From a virus: a stretch of DNA of 38,336 bases. Below the pieces are notes generated by a model. The model was not told the origin of the DNA, did no database searches, and saw only the letters and a list, made by a program, of their open reading frames with translations. The DNA is taken from positions 1 through 38,336 of the IMG/VR virus record IMGVR_UViG_3300044731_000225. One strand, 5' to 3'. Each line of letters begins with the position of its first letter. Position 1 is the first letter of the stretch. A program made the position numbers and the translations under genes. Shown piece by piece: positions 1 through 8,125 of this stretch.

Positions 1-127
1 CGTCTTTAATAATTTCAATCGCTGTATCTTGTGGGATTTCACGGATATTTTCAACGTGTTCTGCCGCACCGATAATGTCACCGTGTGAAATATCATCAAC
101 TGCACTTGTTGCTTCATCGACTGCTTT
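1..127. repeat. terminal direct repeat, left copy (circular-assembly overlap)
   Basis: Bases 1-127 are identical to bases 38210-38336, the last 127 bases of the window. The repeat lies inside one small gene whose reading frame is restored when the two ends are joined. An exact overlap of 127 bp is what a k=127 assembler leaves on a circular contig. It indicates a circular or circularly permuted genome of 38,209 bp rather than a biological terminal repeat, although a true short repeat cannot be excluded from sequence alone. Confidence 0.95.
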
Positions 128-175
128 TTTAGCACCGTCTGAAACCTTATGAACAATATTATCAAAAAATGACAT
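1..175 (-). CDS. small virion-region protein, 60 aa, cut by the window edge (N-terminal part)
   Basis: The leftward ORF starts at ATG 175-173, preceded by AAGGAAA at good Shine-Dalgarno spacing, and runs off base 1. Joining the ends of the circle continues it from 38209 to a TAG at 38204-38202, giving 60 residues beginning MSFFDNIVHKVSDGAKKAVD. It sits between the MuF-type head protein and the scaffold, inside the head-morphogenesis block. It is mostly polar with Ala/Asp/Glu and predicted helical; I see no signal peptide or membrane segment. No family is recognised. It may be a small head or scaffold-associated protein, but that is context only. Confidence 0.75.
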   Translation of the reverse strand, partial: MSFFDNIVHKVSDGAKKAVDEATSAVDDISHGDIIGAAEHVENIREIPQDTAIEIIKD

Positions 176-282
176 GACTATTTCCTTACAAATTAGGGTG
201 TGCCGTTGATGAAAGGTGTAACACCAACGACACTAGAGTAAACACATGGCGAGTGTTTGTCGCATTTATACAGCATAAACAT

Positions 283-1311
283 TTACTTTTCAATTTTTTT
301 CAATTGTTCAAGTGTTAATTCTTTCCCATTTTCAACAAATCGTTCCAGCTTTACGCCCGATCTAAATATTTCAGCTTTTCCTTTTCCTAATGCTTCATCT
401 TGTTTTTCATGTGATTGTTTACGCAGCCACTCGTCATAATTGATTGTTTCGCTAATTTGCCCATCAAGTGATGACCGTGTTCCCGCTGGTGGGTCTTTCA
501 TTCCCATTTCTTTCCACGATTTTAAAACAGGCACAGTGCTTGATCTGCATCTAACGTGGACAGGTGGATATGGACCTTTACCTAAATCAAACTTTTGACC
601 ATCGTATGATTTGCACAGGGTTGTTGTTTTAAAATCAAGCGTAGCTAAAAATTGCCAGCCTTTTATTAAATCGTCGTTGGCTTTATAAAATTCTTCGCTT
701 GCTACATTGGTTGCGTGTGACATTGCAGTTGATACCAATGCCTGCGTTTGACGTGCGTTAAGTGAGTTAATGCCATCGGTATATTGCAATGCTTTCGTGC
801 CGGTGATACGCTTAACCACGTCACTATAAGATTGTCCTTCAACTAAGCCGATACGCACAGCGTCCTGTATGCGCGTGTAACTATCTTGATCTAATTTATC
901 AATCCATTCTTTAATCAATTTTCCCTGCAATGGTTTTGATTCAATCGCAGCAAATAACGTCACGGGCGCAACCGCTACCATATCAAGCACAACAGGCGTT
1001 GAATCATCAATGGCTTTAATTTGCCATTCTTGCTCATACTCTGCTGCGTCTTTCATGTTACTGATTAACTCTTTACCGGCTAAATCATAACCTTCATTTA
1101 AAATCGCCCGCACTGATTCCAAACGCGCGTCAATTTGCGGGATTGTCATTTGGTTATCAAGGTCTAGCGTTTTTAATTGTTTAACCAAATCTTTTTCAAC
1201 AACACGCAACAAGTCCATGACCTTTTTACTTGTTGATGAATAATATCGCTGCAAATAAATTTCATGTGCAATCGTTTTATCGCGCAGTTGCGTGTTAGCT
1301 GATTCTTCCAT
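283..1311 (-). CDS. MuF-type minor head protein (SPP1 gp7-like)
   Basis: 342 residues. The C-terminal half carries the Phage_Mu_F signature: a TLDFKTTTLCKSYDGQ segment, then PYPPVHVRCRSSTVPV around residues 225-265, with the conserved Cys, Asp-Gly and His-x-x-Cys-Arg residues. Family members are minor capsid proteins bound at or near the portal vertex, and in SPP1 gp7 influences DNA exit. The start ATG overlaps the portal stop by one base (TAATG), so the two genes are translationally coupled. The tail beyond the MuF domain is charged (Lys/Glu rich) and helical. There is no toxin domain at the C-terminus, unlike some MuF polymorphic proteins. Confidence 0.9.
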   Translation of the reverse strand: MEESANTQLRDKTIAHEIYLQRYYSSTSKKVMDLLRVVEKDLVKQLKTLDLDNQMTIPQIDARLESVRAILNEGYDLAGKELISNMKDAAEYEQEWQIKAIDDSTPVVLDMVAVAPVTLFAAIESKPLQGKLIKEWIDKLDQDSYTRIQDAVRIGLVEGQSYSDVVKRITGTKALQYTDGINSLNARQTQALVSTAMSHATNVASEEFYKANDDLIKGWQFLATLDFKTTTLCKSYDGQKFDLGKGPYPPVHVRCRSSTVPVLKSWKEMGMKDPPAGTRSSLDGQISETINYDEWLRKQSHEKQDEALGKGKAEIFRSGVKLERFVENGKELTLEQLKKIEK

Positions 1312-2702
1312 TACAACATCCCACCAGTAGCAGGCATAACTGCAATGCGCTCCATCTCATCGTCAAACGATACGTCCTGCATGATAATGTCACCAGCGAC
1401 AAGGTTGTCGAATAAAGTTTGATGCGAGATTGAGCCGCTTTGCCAAGCCTTAACCAAACTATCCAAGTCCTGAGCTGTCATTGAGTTTGGAATAAAATCA
1501 CGGTTTAGCTCAACCTTAACATCACCAGTTACGCCCGACCAATCACGTAAATATTCCATGACGTGTGTCAATCCAATGCTAATGGACTGTGAAATTGAAG
1601 CAAGAACACTGTTTTCACTTGAGCGGTGAATATTAGCCGTTTGCGCTGATTCTGCTGCGCGTTTTTCTGGTGCTAAAATACGCGCCCCAAGTGTTGCCAT
1701 CATTGCCTCTTTTGACCGCAATGCTTCACGCAATTCGCCTAAGCCTTGCCCTGTAAATTCAAGATAAAATGCTTTTGATTGCGGGTCTGGCAATAACCAT
1801 GCCGTTCCGCTACCGATACGAAGTGACGCGCTTTTATCGTCTGAATAATATCCAGTGACTACTGGTGTTGGTAGTCCAGTAAAGTGCAAGCCATGTTCAT
1901 AATCGGCTGTGGTTCTGTAATGCGATAAATTCACATCGACAAGGTCAAGCAATGGCGGTTTATCCACACAGGGTGAATTGTCACGCACACCAAAAAACTC
2001 AAACGGTATTTTGTTTAATGCTTTGCCGTTAATTTGTGGGTAAACTTCATCCACTAAAACAAACTCACCGCGTTTGTCTTTTCTGAAAACACGTTGACGA
2101 TAAATTCCACCATCGCCTAAATCAAGAACGCGCCATTGTGGTTCACACTTAGACTCAAACTCATCAACTGCAATTTCGTTTTCTTCTTCAAGCACAACAA
2201 GCGTTAACTGTTCAACGTTGTTAATACGTCCAGTTTTCCAATTAATGATTGATTCTGCATTGTACATGGTCGCGTAAGGTCTTGCGCCTTGTGCCTGTGC
2301 TTGTGCAAGTGTTACCGCATTAACAATAGGTGGAAAATCGACAAGTACGGCACAACGTCCGATAGTAATAACTTCTTCTGCTACCATTTCAGCAAATTGA
2401 TGCAGCGATAACCCGCCCATTGTCACGTCTGTAATAATATTATCCATTGCAGCGGGTGCTGTGATGACTTCGGGTTTTAAAAATAGCATTCCCGTTAAGC
2501 CGTCGATTGTGCGATTTGTAGCGTTGTAATATAACGCGCGTTGTTTATAAGCGTAATATTCTGCGTCAGTTTGACCGCTTAAACGCGGCAGGTATTTGAT
2601 ACCTTCTTTGTGGATCTCGTCTTGCCCTTCTGCTGCGTGTTCGCATCGCTCCCACTGCTCATAATATTCATGATACTCGCTGTGTTTTGTATCGACTGCC
2701 AT
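1311..2702 (-). CDS. portal protein (DUF4055 family)
   Basis: 463 residues. The N-terminal region reads like DUF4055 portal proteins: a HxxYxxxWxxxxxxxxG lead-in, then KYLPRLSGQTDAEYYAYKQRA and a TIDGLTGMLF stretch near residue 65. The portal forms the dodecameric ring at one capsid vertex through which terminase packages DNA and to which the neck attaches. Length and position (just after large terminase, before MuF) are standard. The C-terminal third contains the helix-rich AESAQTANIHRSSENSVL segment typical of portal stem/wing regions. It lies 2 bases after the terminase stop codon. No truncation is seen. Confidence 0.9.
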   Translation of the reverse strand: MAVDTKHSEYHEYYEQWERCEHAAEGQDEIHKEGIKYLPRLSGQTDAEYYAYKQRALYYNATNRTIDGLTGMLFLKPEVITAPAAMDNIITDVTMGGLSLHQFAEMVAEEVITIGRCAVLVDFPPIVNAVTLAQAQAQGARPYATMYNAESIINWKTGRINNVEQLTLVVLEEENEIAVDEFESKCEPQWRVLDLGDGGIYRQRVFRKDKRGEFVLVDEVYPQINGKALNKIPFEFFGVRDNSPCVDKPPLLDLVDVNLSHYRTTADYEHGLHFTGLPTPVVTGYYSDDKSASLRIGSGTAWLLPDPQSKAFYLEFTGQGLGELREALRSKEAMMATLGARILAPEKRAAESAQTANIHRSSENSVLASISQSISIGLTHVMEYLRDWSGVTGDVKVELNRDFIPNSMTAQDLDSLVKAWQSGSISHQTLFDNLVAGDIIMQDVSFDDEMERIAVMPATGGML

Positions 2703-2704
2703 TT

Positions 2705-3973
2705 TTAAATTCCTGTAATTGCTGCAAATGATGGTCTATTATTAACTAGCGGGTATCTATACGCAATAAAATAACCTGTTGCATCAACAACGTGGTCAAA
2801 TCCACCAGCTTTGTCAGGCTCACCTGTTTTTGCATAACACTGCTTTTCAAGTGATTCAACCAGCATTGGACAATACTGCGCATTAACAAAATAACGTCTT
2901 GCGCCTAAATTGTGAATCATAGCGTTAACCGATAACACGCGATCTTTAATGAATGGGTTGCGTGAATTAACCAACACTTGCAACCCGTACGAGCGCAAAA
3001 TGCTGTGATCTGATTCGCTTGCGTTGTTTGATTTTCGAGCGTTACCGCTTGCATCAGGATAAATTAAAATCCTGTGCGTTGGGTAGCGTTCTTTTAGTAA
3101 CCGCGCCATTGTTGGCGTATCGAACACGCCAGTGAGCTCATTAACAACATGAACGCTGTCACCGCGCAATACATGAATAACAGCAGACATATTGGAAACG
3201 TTAAAATCCAACCCAACATGCAAAACATCGTCTGAATTAATAACTTCAATGGATGAATTAAGATTTCTGTCAAACTCATGGTAGACGCTCCCAGCGTTAA
3301 GGTTTACAAATTCGCCATCAAGATACGCGGATAATTGTGCGCTTGAATAGGTTGCTTCAAGTTGCTTAATGTATCCATCGGGCAAATATGGATTGCTTGA
3401 AGTAGGTGCTTTAATTAACTCGTAGCCTTCGCGTGGTTCTTTGCCCCACATTTCGTACATGAAAGCAAAGCCTTCAGGAGTTGATACTGCTGCAAGCGTG
3501 TTAGGCGAGTTGTCTGGTTTTCGTTCTCTAATCCGTCCAAGCATTTTAGTCCAAACCAGTTTGGCTTGGTCAACACGCAACGTATCGGCTTCATCGATTA
3601 CCGCATCCGCTAATTGAAAACCAACCAAACGCTCTGGGTTGTCTGCTGATCTAAAAATAATCTGCGAATTGTTTTCGAGTTTGATAATTGCATCAGCTTT
3701 ATTAAGATTATATTTAACTCCCCACTCATCAAGTATTTCTTGAAAGCGCGGGAAAGCAATCAATCGGATAAGATCATAAGTAGGCTCAACAAACCCAAAA
3801 GATAAACCATCGTATTTAAGTGCAAGCAAAGCCAATCGAATGACAGCGGCTTGTGACTTTCCCGCGCCATATCCCGCCACCATAGCAGGATGGATTGCTT
3901 CACTGAAAATGAAGTCCTCTTGTGGTTTAGTTAACTTAAGCCTAATCTTCACGCGCTGCTCGCTCAACCACAA
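2705..3973 (-). CDS. terL: terminase large subunit
   Basis: Up to 422 residues. Walker A GYGAGKS is at 34-40 and a Walker B-like VIDEAD at about 125-130, forming the packaging ATPase. The C-terminal RNase H-like nuclease is marked by the acidic positions in LHVGLDFNVS, ILIYPDASG and GGFDHVVDATGYF. It cuts concatemeric DNA and drives it through the portal. The reading frame opens at ATG 3973, 32 bases inside the small terminase gene. A GTG at 3952, just before KIRLKLTKPQ, is an equally plausible start because family members usually begin near that motif. It is coupled to terS by overlap. The packaging strategy (cos or headful) is not visible. Confidence 0.93.
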   Translation of the reverse strand: MWLSEQRVKIRLKLTKPQEDFIFSEAIHPAMVAGYGAGKSQAAVIRLALLALKYDGLSFGFVEPTYDLIRLIAFPRFQEILDEWGVKYNLNKADAIIKLENNSQIIFRSADNPERLVGFQLADAVIDEADTLRVDQAKLVWTKMLGRIRERKPDNSPNTLAAVSTPEGFAFMYEMWGKEPREGYELIKAPTSSNPYLPDGYIKQLEATYSSAQLSAYLDGEFVNLNAGSVYHEFDRNLNSSIEVINSDDVLHVGLDFNVSNMSAVIHVLRGDSVHVVNELTGVFDTPTMARLLKERYPTHRILIYPDASGNARKSNNASESDHSILRSYGLQVLVNSRNPFIKDRVLSVNAMIHNLGARRYFVNAQYCPMLVESLEKQCYAKTGEPDKAGGFDHVVDATGYFIAYRYPLVNNRPSFAAITGI

Positions 3974-4337
3974 ATGTGTAACCTGTTTTTATAGTTGCTT
4001 CAACACGATCTGTTGATACGCCTGCTGCTTTACCTCTGGCAATTTCAGCCGTAATAGCCGCGTTAATTTGATTGTTTTTTACAGCAAGATTGCGCAACGT
4101 CATCAAGTCTTTTAAATGCGATTCAAGTGTAATGCCAACGGCTTCAATGATTGGTTTGCGTAGTTCATCAACCCTTGCTGAAATATTGCTGTCAGCCATA
4201 AGCCGTGAAGCATTAGCTTGTATTGTTTCAGGCTTAGTTGTTGGCTTTGTATCAAACGCCCCACGATAAGCATCAGCCTGTGTTTTGCCTTCTGCAACGA
4301 GTTGTGCAAAGCGTTCTTGTTTAGGTGTGAGAGCCAT
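3942..4337 (-). CDS. terS: terminase small subunit
   Basis: 131 residues resembling the Terminase_2 family: an N-terminal helix-turn-helix opening LTPKQERFAQLVAEGKTQADAYRGAF, then a helical oligomerisation region to about residue 110. It recognises the packaging site and loads the large subunit. The gene begins 5 bases after the formyltransferase-like gene and overlaps the large terminase start. Its place after the modification-like genes and before terL is normal for the packaging module. Confidence 0.88.
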   Translation of the reverse strand: MALTPKQERFAQLVAEGKTQADAYRGAFDTKPTTKPETIQANASRLMADSNISARVDELRKPIIEAVGITLESHLKDLMTLRNLAVKNNQINAAITAEIARGKAAGVSTDRVEATIKTGYTFVVERAARED

Positions 4338-4342
4338 AATTA

Positions 4343-4993
4343 TTATTCGTTTAATTTATATCCGTGGCCTATTAAAACCAAGTCTGGTCTAAAAGCTGGT
4401 TGGGTATTGATAGCCGGTTCAAAAGTAGCTAACGATTCATCTTGTGGCGTTCCTATAACATATTCGTATTTTAAAAATTTTTCAACCGACTTAACAATTA
4501 GCTCAACACCTAAACTCTGAAGCGAGTTTTCCCATAACGTTTTTTCTGTGTCGTCTGGACGGATAAAAACGTGCCGCTGTTCTATAATATCTCCGCCATC
4601 CATTTTATTGCTTAATTTATAAACAGTGCCTCCAGTCACTCTTTCACGCATTTTTAAAGCCCACCTAATTGCATCGCGCCCCCTATGAATAGGCAGCAAA
4701 GACGGATGATAGCCAATACCGCCATATTTTGCTTTTAACCGCGTTTTTTCGCCAATAAAATCATGAGAATGTGCCGCAATAATTAAATCGATATTTTCCG
4801 GCATTGTTGAAGCATTTAGCGTTCCAGACGGTATTAAACGAATAGAATGCAAATCTGCTTTTGCAGCAAGCCTGTCTGTTTTTTCTCCGCCAACTGGTGC
4901 AGCAATTGCGGAAACTTCAACGTTTTTTATTTTTAAAAGCGCATTAAAAACTTGCGCTCCAAAATGTTTTTGTCCGGCAAGTAATATTTTCAT
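4343..4993 (-). CDS. formyltransferase-family protein lacking the catalytic Asn
   Basis: 216 residues. A Rossmann-like N-terminus (MKILLAGQKHFG) and the GART/FMT core loop GIGYHPSLLPIHRGRDA (92-108) followed by TGGTVYKLSNKMDGGDI (120-136) place it in the N10-formyl-tetrahydrofolate-dependent formyltransferase superfamily (PurN, Fmt, ArnA-type). The catalytic triad there is Asn-His-Asp. Here His96 and Asp132 are present, but the Asn position (Asn-x-His) is Gly94. It is shorter than Fmt and lacks the Fmt C-terminal tRNA-binding domain. It lies directly after an ABC-ATPase/GNAT fusion, so the pair may act on the same substrate, possibly a DNA base or nucleotide. The substrate is unknown. Confidence 0.82.
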   Translation of the reverse strand: MKILLAGQKHFGAQVFNALLKIKNVEVSAIAAPVGGEKTDRLAAKADLHSIRLIPSGTLNASTMPENIDLIIAAHSHDFIGEKTRLKAKYGGIGYHPSLLPIHRGRDAIRWALKMRERVTGGTVYKLSNKMDGGDIIEQRHVFIRPDDTEKTLWENSLQSLGVELIVKSVEKFLKYEYVIGTPQDESLATFEPAINTQPAFRPDLVLIGHGYKLNE

Positions 4994-5022
4994 TTTTTAA
5001 CGCCAAAGTATAAATCGTGCAT
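4990..5022 (-). CDS. possible 10-residue leader peptide coupled to the formyltransferase-like gene
   Basis: The ATG at 5022 has an AAAGG Shine-Dalgarno at suitable spacing and encodes MHDLYFGVKK, stopping at TGA 4992-4990. That stop overlaps the ATG of the next gene (ATGA). The next gene has no Shine-Dalgarno of its own, so ribosomes finishing this mini-ORF could reinitiate there. The AAAAAA run before the stop would, after a -1 slip, fuse the peptide in frame to the downstream protein. The peptide is inferred from arrangement only. Confidence 0.35.
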   Translation of the reverse strand: MHDLYFGVKK

Positions 5023-5068
5023 TGTTGGCCTTTTTTTAAATTTTTTTATAAAAAATAAAGTTATTTTT

Positions 5069-6202
5069 TTAAACATTTGCAGCTGCCCTTGTCATTTTGT
5101 AGCCCTGCACCGCACGTAGATGCCCCCCATACCCAGTCGCGCAACCTTTTTTTCCTCGTAAAGATTTTTTAATTGAAGCCCCTGATTTGCCTTTATGACC
5201 TCCGCCTTGCATTTGAGATACTTGTAGCCATCTTTTATCGCGCCTAAGTGCCGCGCATAACGCTGGGTGCGAGGTGTGAAAGTAAACAGCTTTTGTGCGA
5301 TCGTGATATTTATTTGCCTCAGTAAACTGAAGCCTACATACCTCGTTTAAAAATTTCATTCCTACGCCAGCTCCTTGCCATTCTGGCATGACAACCATTC
5401 TACACGCCCTCATTCCGCCAATTTCGAGTCTAGGTGAGCAAGCAATGTGGCAAACCGCCTCACCATTTACAAAACCAACATAATAATTTGCCGCTACCAT
5501 CAACGGTAATTTTAAATAATGATGCGGCTCAAACATTCTCCAATACGATGAGTCTGTCTTGAGAATCTCAAGCTCAAATTTTGGCCTTTGCCAAAGATCC
5601 CCCCTAGCAAGCTCGCCAGTATGAGTATCAAAAACCCAATCAGGTTCAACCCAGTCTAAAATATCATAATGGCAAGATAGCAAAATAGCCTGCCCATTTC
5701 CGCGCTTAAACGATTTGCTAAATGCTGACGCGCCTATTTTTGCAATTTGCCTATCAACCACAGACGTAAATTCGTCAATAATAACCCTGTCGTGTTGCTC
5801 GGCAATAACACGAGCAAGCCCCGCTCTAAACTTTTCACCGTTTGACAGCGCGTGAAATGGTCTAAGCCATGCCGGAACAGACCCTAAGCCAACAGACGCA
5901 AGCGACCCTGCTACATCATCAAAATTTCCATCTTTTGCAATACAGTCAATAATTGGCTTATTTTTTTCCCATCCTAAATCTCCGTCATAAATGCCAACGT
6001 CCTGCCAAATCGCCCTGCCAATACTGGTTTTTCCAGAACCAGACGCGCCTACAATAACGCCTATTTTCCAGTTGTTGTCTTCTAAAGGAATATCCGCGTC
6101 AAGGTTAAAGTTTGCCCCGCTTTCACAATTAAATAACGACTTTACTCGCGCTGCACGGTACGAATTAAACTCAGAGCAACTGTTTCTTATTTCAATTTTC
6201 AT
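5069..6202 (-). CDS. ABC-type ATPase fused to a GNAT acetyltransferase
   Basis: 377 residues in two domains. Residues ~40-205 are a complete ABC ATPase: Walker A GASGSGKTS (52-60), signature LSNGE (119-123), Walker B VIIDEF (140-145) and switch His178. Residues ~235-330 are a GNAT fold with the acetyl-CoA loop RMVVMPEWQGAGVG (268-281). The last ~45 residues are basic and Gly-rich (GGGHKGKSG). No transmembrane partner is encoded nearby, so it is not a transporter. Phage Mu Mom, a GNAT-like DNA-adenine modification enzyme, is the closest phage precedent for a GNAT acting on DNA. A role in DNA modification with the ParB-like and formyltransferase-like neighbours is inferred. The start directly follows the ParB stop (TAA-ATG). 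Confidence 0.85.
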   Translation of the reverse strand: MKIEIRNSCSEFNSYRAARVKSLFNCESGANFNLDADIPLEDNNWKIGVIVGASGSGKTSIGRAIWQDVGIYDGDLGWEKNKPIIDCIAKDGNFDDVAGSLASVGLGSVPAWLRPFHALSNGEKFRAGLARVIAEQHDRVIIDEFTSVVDRQIAKIGASAFSKSFKRGNGQAILLSCHYDILDWVEPDWVFDTHTGELARGDLWQRPKFELEILKTDSSYWRMFEPHHYLKLPLMVAANYYVGFVNGEAVCHIACSPRLEIGGMRACRMVVMPEWQGAGVGMKFLNEVCRLQFTEANKYHDRTKAVYFHTSHPALCAALRRDKRWLQVSQMQGGGHKGKSGASIKKSLRGKKGCATGYGGHLRAVQGYKMTRAAANV

Positions 6203-6748
6203 TTAATTTACCAATACTTTGCATTCAAGACCGTCAGCAATAAGCCGATCGTATATTTCTGTTTGGTGCATTTCGTCTTTGCAAACAACTAAAACAGAAT
6301 AATTTTCTTGGTAATTAAATGGTTTTTCTTCTTCGCTATGCTTTTCTTCTTCAACATTGCCAAACTCGCCCAATTCGCCAGCATCAAACCCAAGCAAATC
6401 CAAATCAAACCCATCGTCCGACAATTCGCCCAACTCTAACGCCAACAAATCATTATCCCAACCACTATTCAACGCCAAACGATTATCTGCAAGGATATAT
6501 GCTTTCTTTTGCGTCTTAGTGAGGTGTTTAAGCTCAATGGTTGGTACTTCATCAAGATTTAATTTTTTAGCCGCCATAACGCGACCATGGCCAGCAATAA
6601 TGCCGTTTTCCCCATCAACCAGCACGGGCGAATTAAAACCAAACTCTTTTATACTTGCCGCAATCTGCAATACTTGTTGTTCGCTGTGTGTTCGTGCGTT
6701 GTTCACATACGGTATTAAATCCGCTGTTTTACGTTGTGTGATTTCCAT
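6203..6748 (-). CDS. ParB/Srx-fold nuclease-like protein
   Basis: 181 residues. The N-terminal ~95 residues are a ParB-like domain: DLIPYVNNARTHSEQQVLQIAASI, then the motif GIIAGHGRVMAAKKL and LADNRLALNSGWD. In phages this domain is usually fused to, or next to, a DNA methyltransferase. Here no methyltransferase follows; an acidic linker (about 110-145) leads to a small C-terminal unit ENYSVLVVCKDEMHQTEIYDRL that recurs in phage ParB proteins. The ATG at 6748 overlaps the HNH stop by one base; a TTG one codon upstream is less likely. It may guide a modifying enzyme to DNA or act as a nuclease. Confidence 0.85.
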   Translation of the reverse strand: MEITQRKTADLIPYVNNARTHSEQQVLQIAASIKEFGFNSPVLVDGENGIIAGHGRVMAAKKLNLDEVPTIELKHLTKTQKKAYILADNRLALNSGWDNDLLALELGELSDDGFDLDLLGFDAGELGEFGNVEEEKHSEEEKPFNYQENYSVLVVCKDEMHQTEIYDRLIADGLECKVLVN

Positions 6749-7185
6749 CAAGTAATCCTATAAGGTATTTTAGCTTTTAAGCACATTCTAACCATTGCCA
6801 ATATTGTCGGTTTTAACTCAAGTGGTTCATTAGAAAATTTTAAACGATTTAAAACAGCGTTTTCGCCTTTTGTTACTGCATATAAATTTTTAATATTAAA
6901 ATTTTGTTTGTCGTTATCATAAAACCTGACAATCGTTTCACCTGTTATTTCGCCATAATGCTGTGCATAAATCAAACGATGCTTTAATTTCCAGCAATGG
7001 TGTTTGTTACCACCTTCAGAAACTTTAACATAAACATAACCATCCCTATCTATTCTTTCATCGCCAATTTGTCTAGTTCTATAACCAGCATGGCCTTTTT
7101 TAAATCTGCTTTCTGATCCCCCATTGACGCCTTTTAATCCTTTATTCCAAGGCGTAAACCCTTTTTCAAACTGCCCGCTGTTCAT
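6748..7185 (-). CDS. HNH-type endonuclease-like protein
   Basis: 145 residues. It begins with NUMOD-like repeats, GQFEKGFTPWNKGLKG and RFKKGHAGYRTRQIGDERID, then a domain with WKLKHRLIYAQHYGEI followed by DNDKQNFNIKNLYAVTKGENAVLNR. This is the pattern of free-standing phage HNH endonucleases, with the first His in KHR and the Asn in NFNIKN. The middle HNH position reads ETIVRFYDND rather than HVVIFKDGN, so one metal-site residue may be missing. It lies in the run leading to terminase, overlapping both neighbours. It could be a homing endonuclease or a packaging-associated HNH protein of the HK97 gp74 kind. Confidence 0.75.
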   Translation of the reverse strand: MNSGQFEKGFTPWNKGLKGVNGGSESRFKKGHAGYRTRQIGDERIDRDGYVYVKVSEGGNKHHCWKLKHRLIYAQHYGEITGETIVRFYDNDKQNFNIKNLYAVTKGENAVLNRLKFSNEPLELKPTILAMVRMCLKAKIPYRIT

Positions 7186-7406
7186 TTTAAAATAGCAGGC
7201 AGCTCTTTGCGTTCTGGGATGTCATTAATGCGTGTCTGTGCATCAAGGACTAAACGCGCATTATCCACGATTGTACGCGCAATAATTGTCAAACTTTTTG
7301 AGCGTTCTGCTTCAAAAGCCAGTTGATCTGCATTTAATGATTCTTCGCTCAATCTTTCCATTTGAGCAAATAAATGATTGTTTAAATCTGTTAACGTATT
7401 TTTCAT
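7182..7406 (-). CDS. conserved small phage protein, helical, 74 aa
   Basis: 74 residues, almost entirely helical by composition. The pattern TLTDLNNHLFAQMERLSEESLNADQL recurs in small proteins found upstream of HNH or terminase genes in many siphophages, though no biochemical function is known to me. It has no membrane segment and no cysteine. The start follows the PhoH stop by one base, and the stop overlaps the HNH start (ATGA), so it is in a tight translational chain. It may be DNA-binding or a packaging accessory, but there is no direct evidence. Confidence 0.75.
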   Translation of the reverse strand: MKNTLTDLNNHLFAQMERLSEESLNADQLAFEAERSKSLTIIARTIVDNARLVLDAQTRINDIPERKELPAILK

Positions 7407-7407
7407 T

Positions 7408-8091
7408 CTAATCCCTATAAGCCATCAATATTTCTTTGCACATGCCTGAGCGCACAACATCATCCACCGTAAACTCAACCATGCCTATCTTATCCACATT
7501 TTGTAATCGATTAACCGCATCTTGTAACCCGCTCATGCCAGCAATATCTTTTTGCTCAATATCACCATCAATAATGACTTTGCAATCCTCACCGATGCGC
7601 GTTAAAAACAACTTCATTTGCTGTGGCGTGCAATTCTGCGCTTCATCTAAAATATAAAAACACCGCGCAAACGTTTTGCCGCGCATAAATTCCAGTGGTT
7701 TAAACTGAATAGATCCACGTTTTAACAAATACTCCGTGTGCGATTTCCCAAGTCGCTCATTAAGAACATCAAGCAAAGGCTCCATATAAGGCGCATATTT
7801 TTCAGATAATTCGCCAGGCAAATAACCAAAACCACGACCAGCTTCAACGTTGGGTCGCGTCATAATAATTGTATCAATAATGCCCTCTGACAGCATTTGA
7901 GCGGCTACCCCTGCCGCTATATACGTTTTACCTGTTCCCGCGCTACCAATGGCAAATGTAATTACATTAGCGCGTATTTGATTCAGATATTGCTGCTGTG
8001 TTTTGTTTAACGCGCGTACCGGTTTAATTTTCGGCTCATAATAATCATTTTGTGGTGCAAACTTAGCTGATCGTTTCTCTTTTCGCTTCAT
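7408..8091 (-). CDS. phoH: PhoH-like P-loop ATPase
   Basis: 227 residues. Walker A GSAGTGKT is at 49-56, Walker B FYILDEAQN around 145-153, and the family motifs TRPNVEAGRGFGYLPGEL and QPQ-like TPQQMKLFL are present. PhoH-family ATPases are common in phages and in bacteria. Proposed roles involve RNA processing with YbeY-like endonucleases, but the phage function is not established. A Lys/Arg-rich N-terminal extension of ~25 residues precedes the domain. The ATG at 8091 is preceded by AGGAAC. It is the first gene of the long leftward unit, downstream of the structured non-coding region, so it may be expressed earliest or most strongly in that unit. Confidence 0.92.
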   Translation of the reverse strand: MKRKEKRSAKFAPQNDYYEPKIKPVRALNKTQQQYLNQIRANVITFAIGSAGTGKTYIAAGVAAQMLSEGIIDTIIMTRPNVEAGRGFGYLPGELSEKYAPYMEPLLDVLNERLGKSHTEYLLKRGSIQFKPLEFMRGKTFARCFYILDEAQNCTPQQMKLFLTRIGEDCKVIIDGDIEQKDIAGMSGLQDAVNRLQNVDKIGMVEFTVDDVVRSGMCKEILMAYRD

Positions 8092-8125
8092 GCAATTTTG
8101 TTCCTGTTAAGTTAACCATCAAAAA

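Noticed and set aside
1-127. Biological direct terminal repeat for genome ends
   Set aside because: The length is exactly 127, the overlap joins a broken gene in frame, and there is no other sign of defined ends; an assembly overlap is simpler.
6203-6751. ParB-like gene starting at 6751
   Set aside because: That codon is TTG; the ATG at 6748 overlaps the HNH stop and is the better start.
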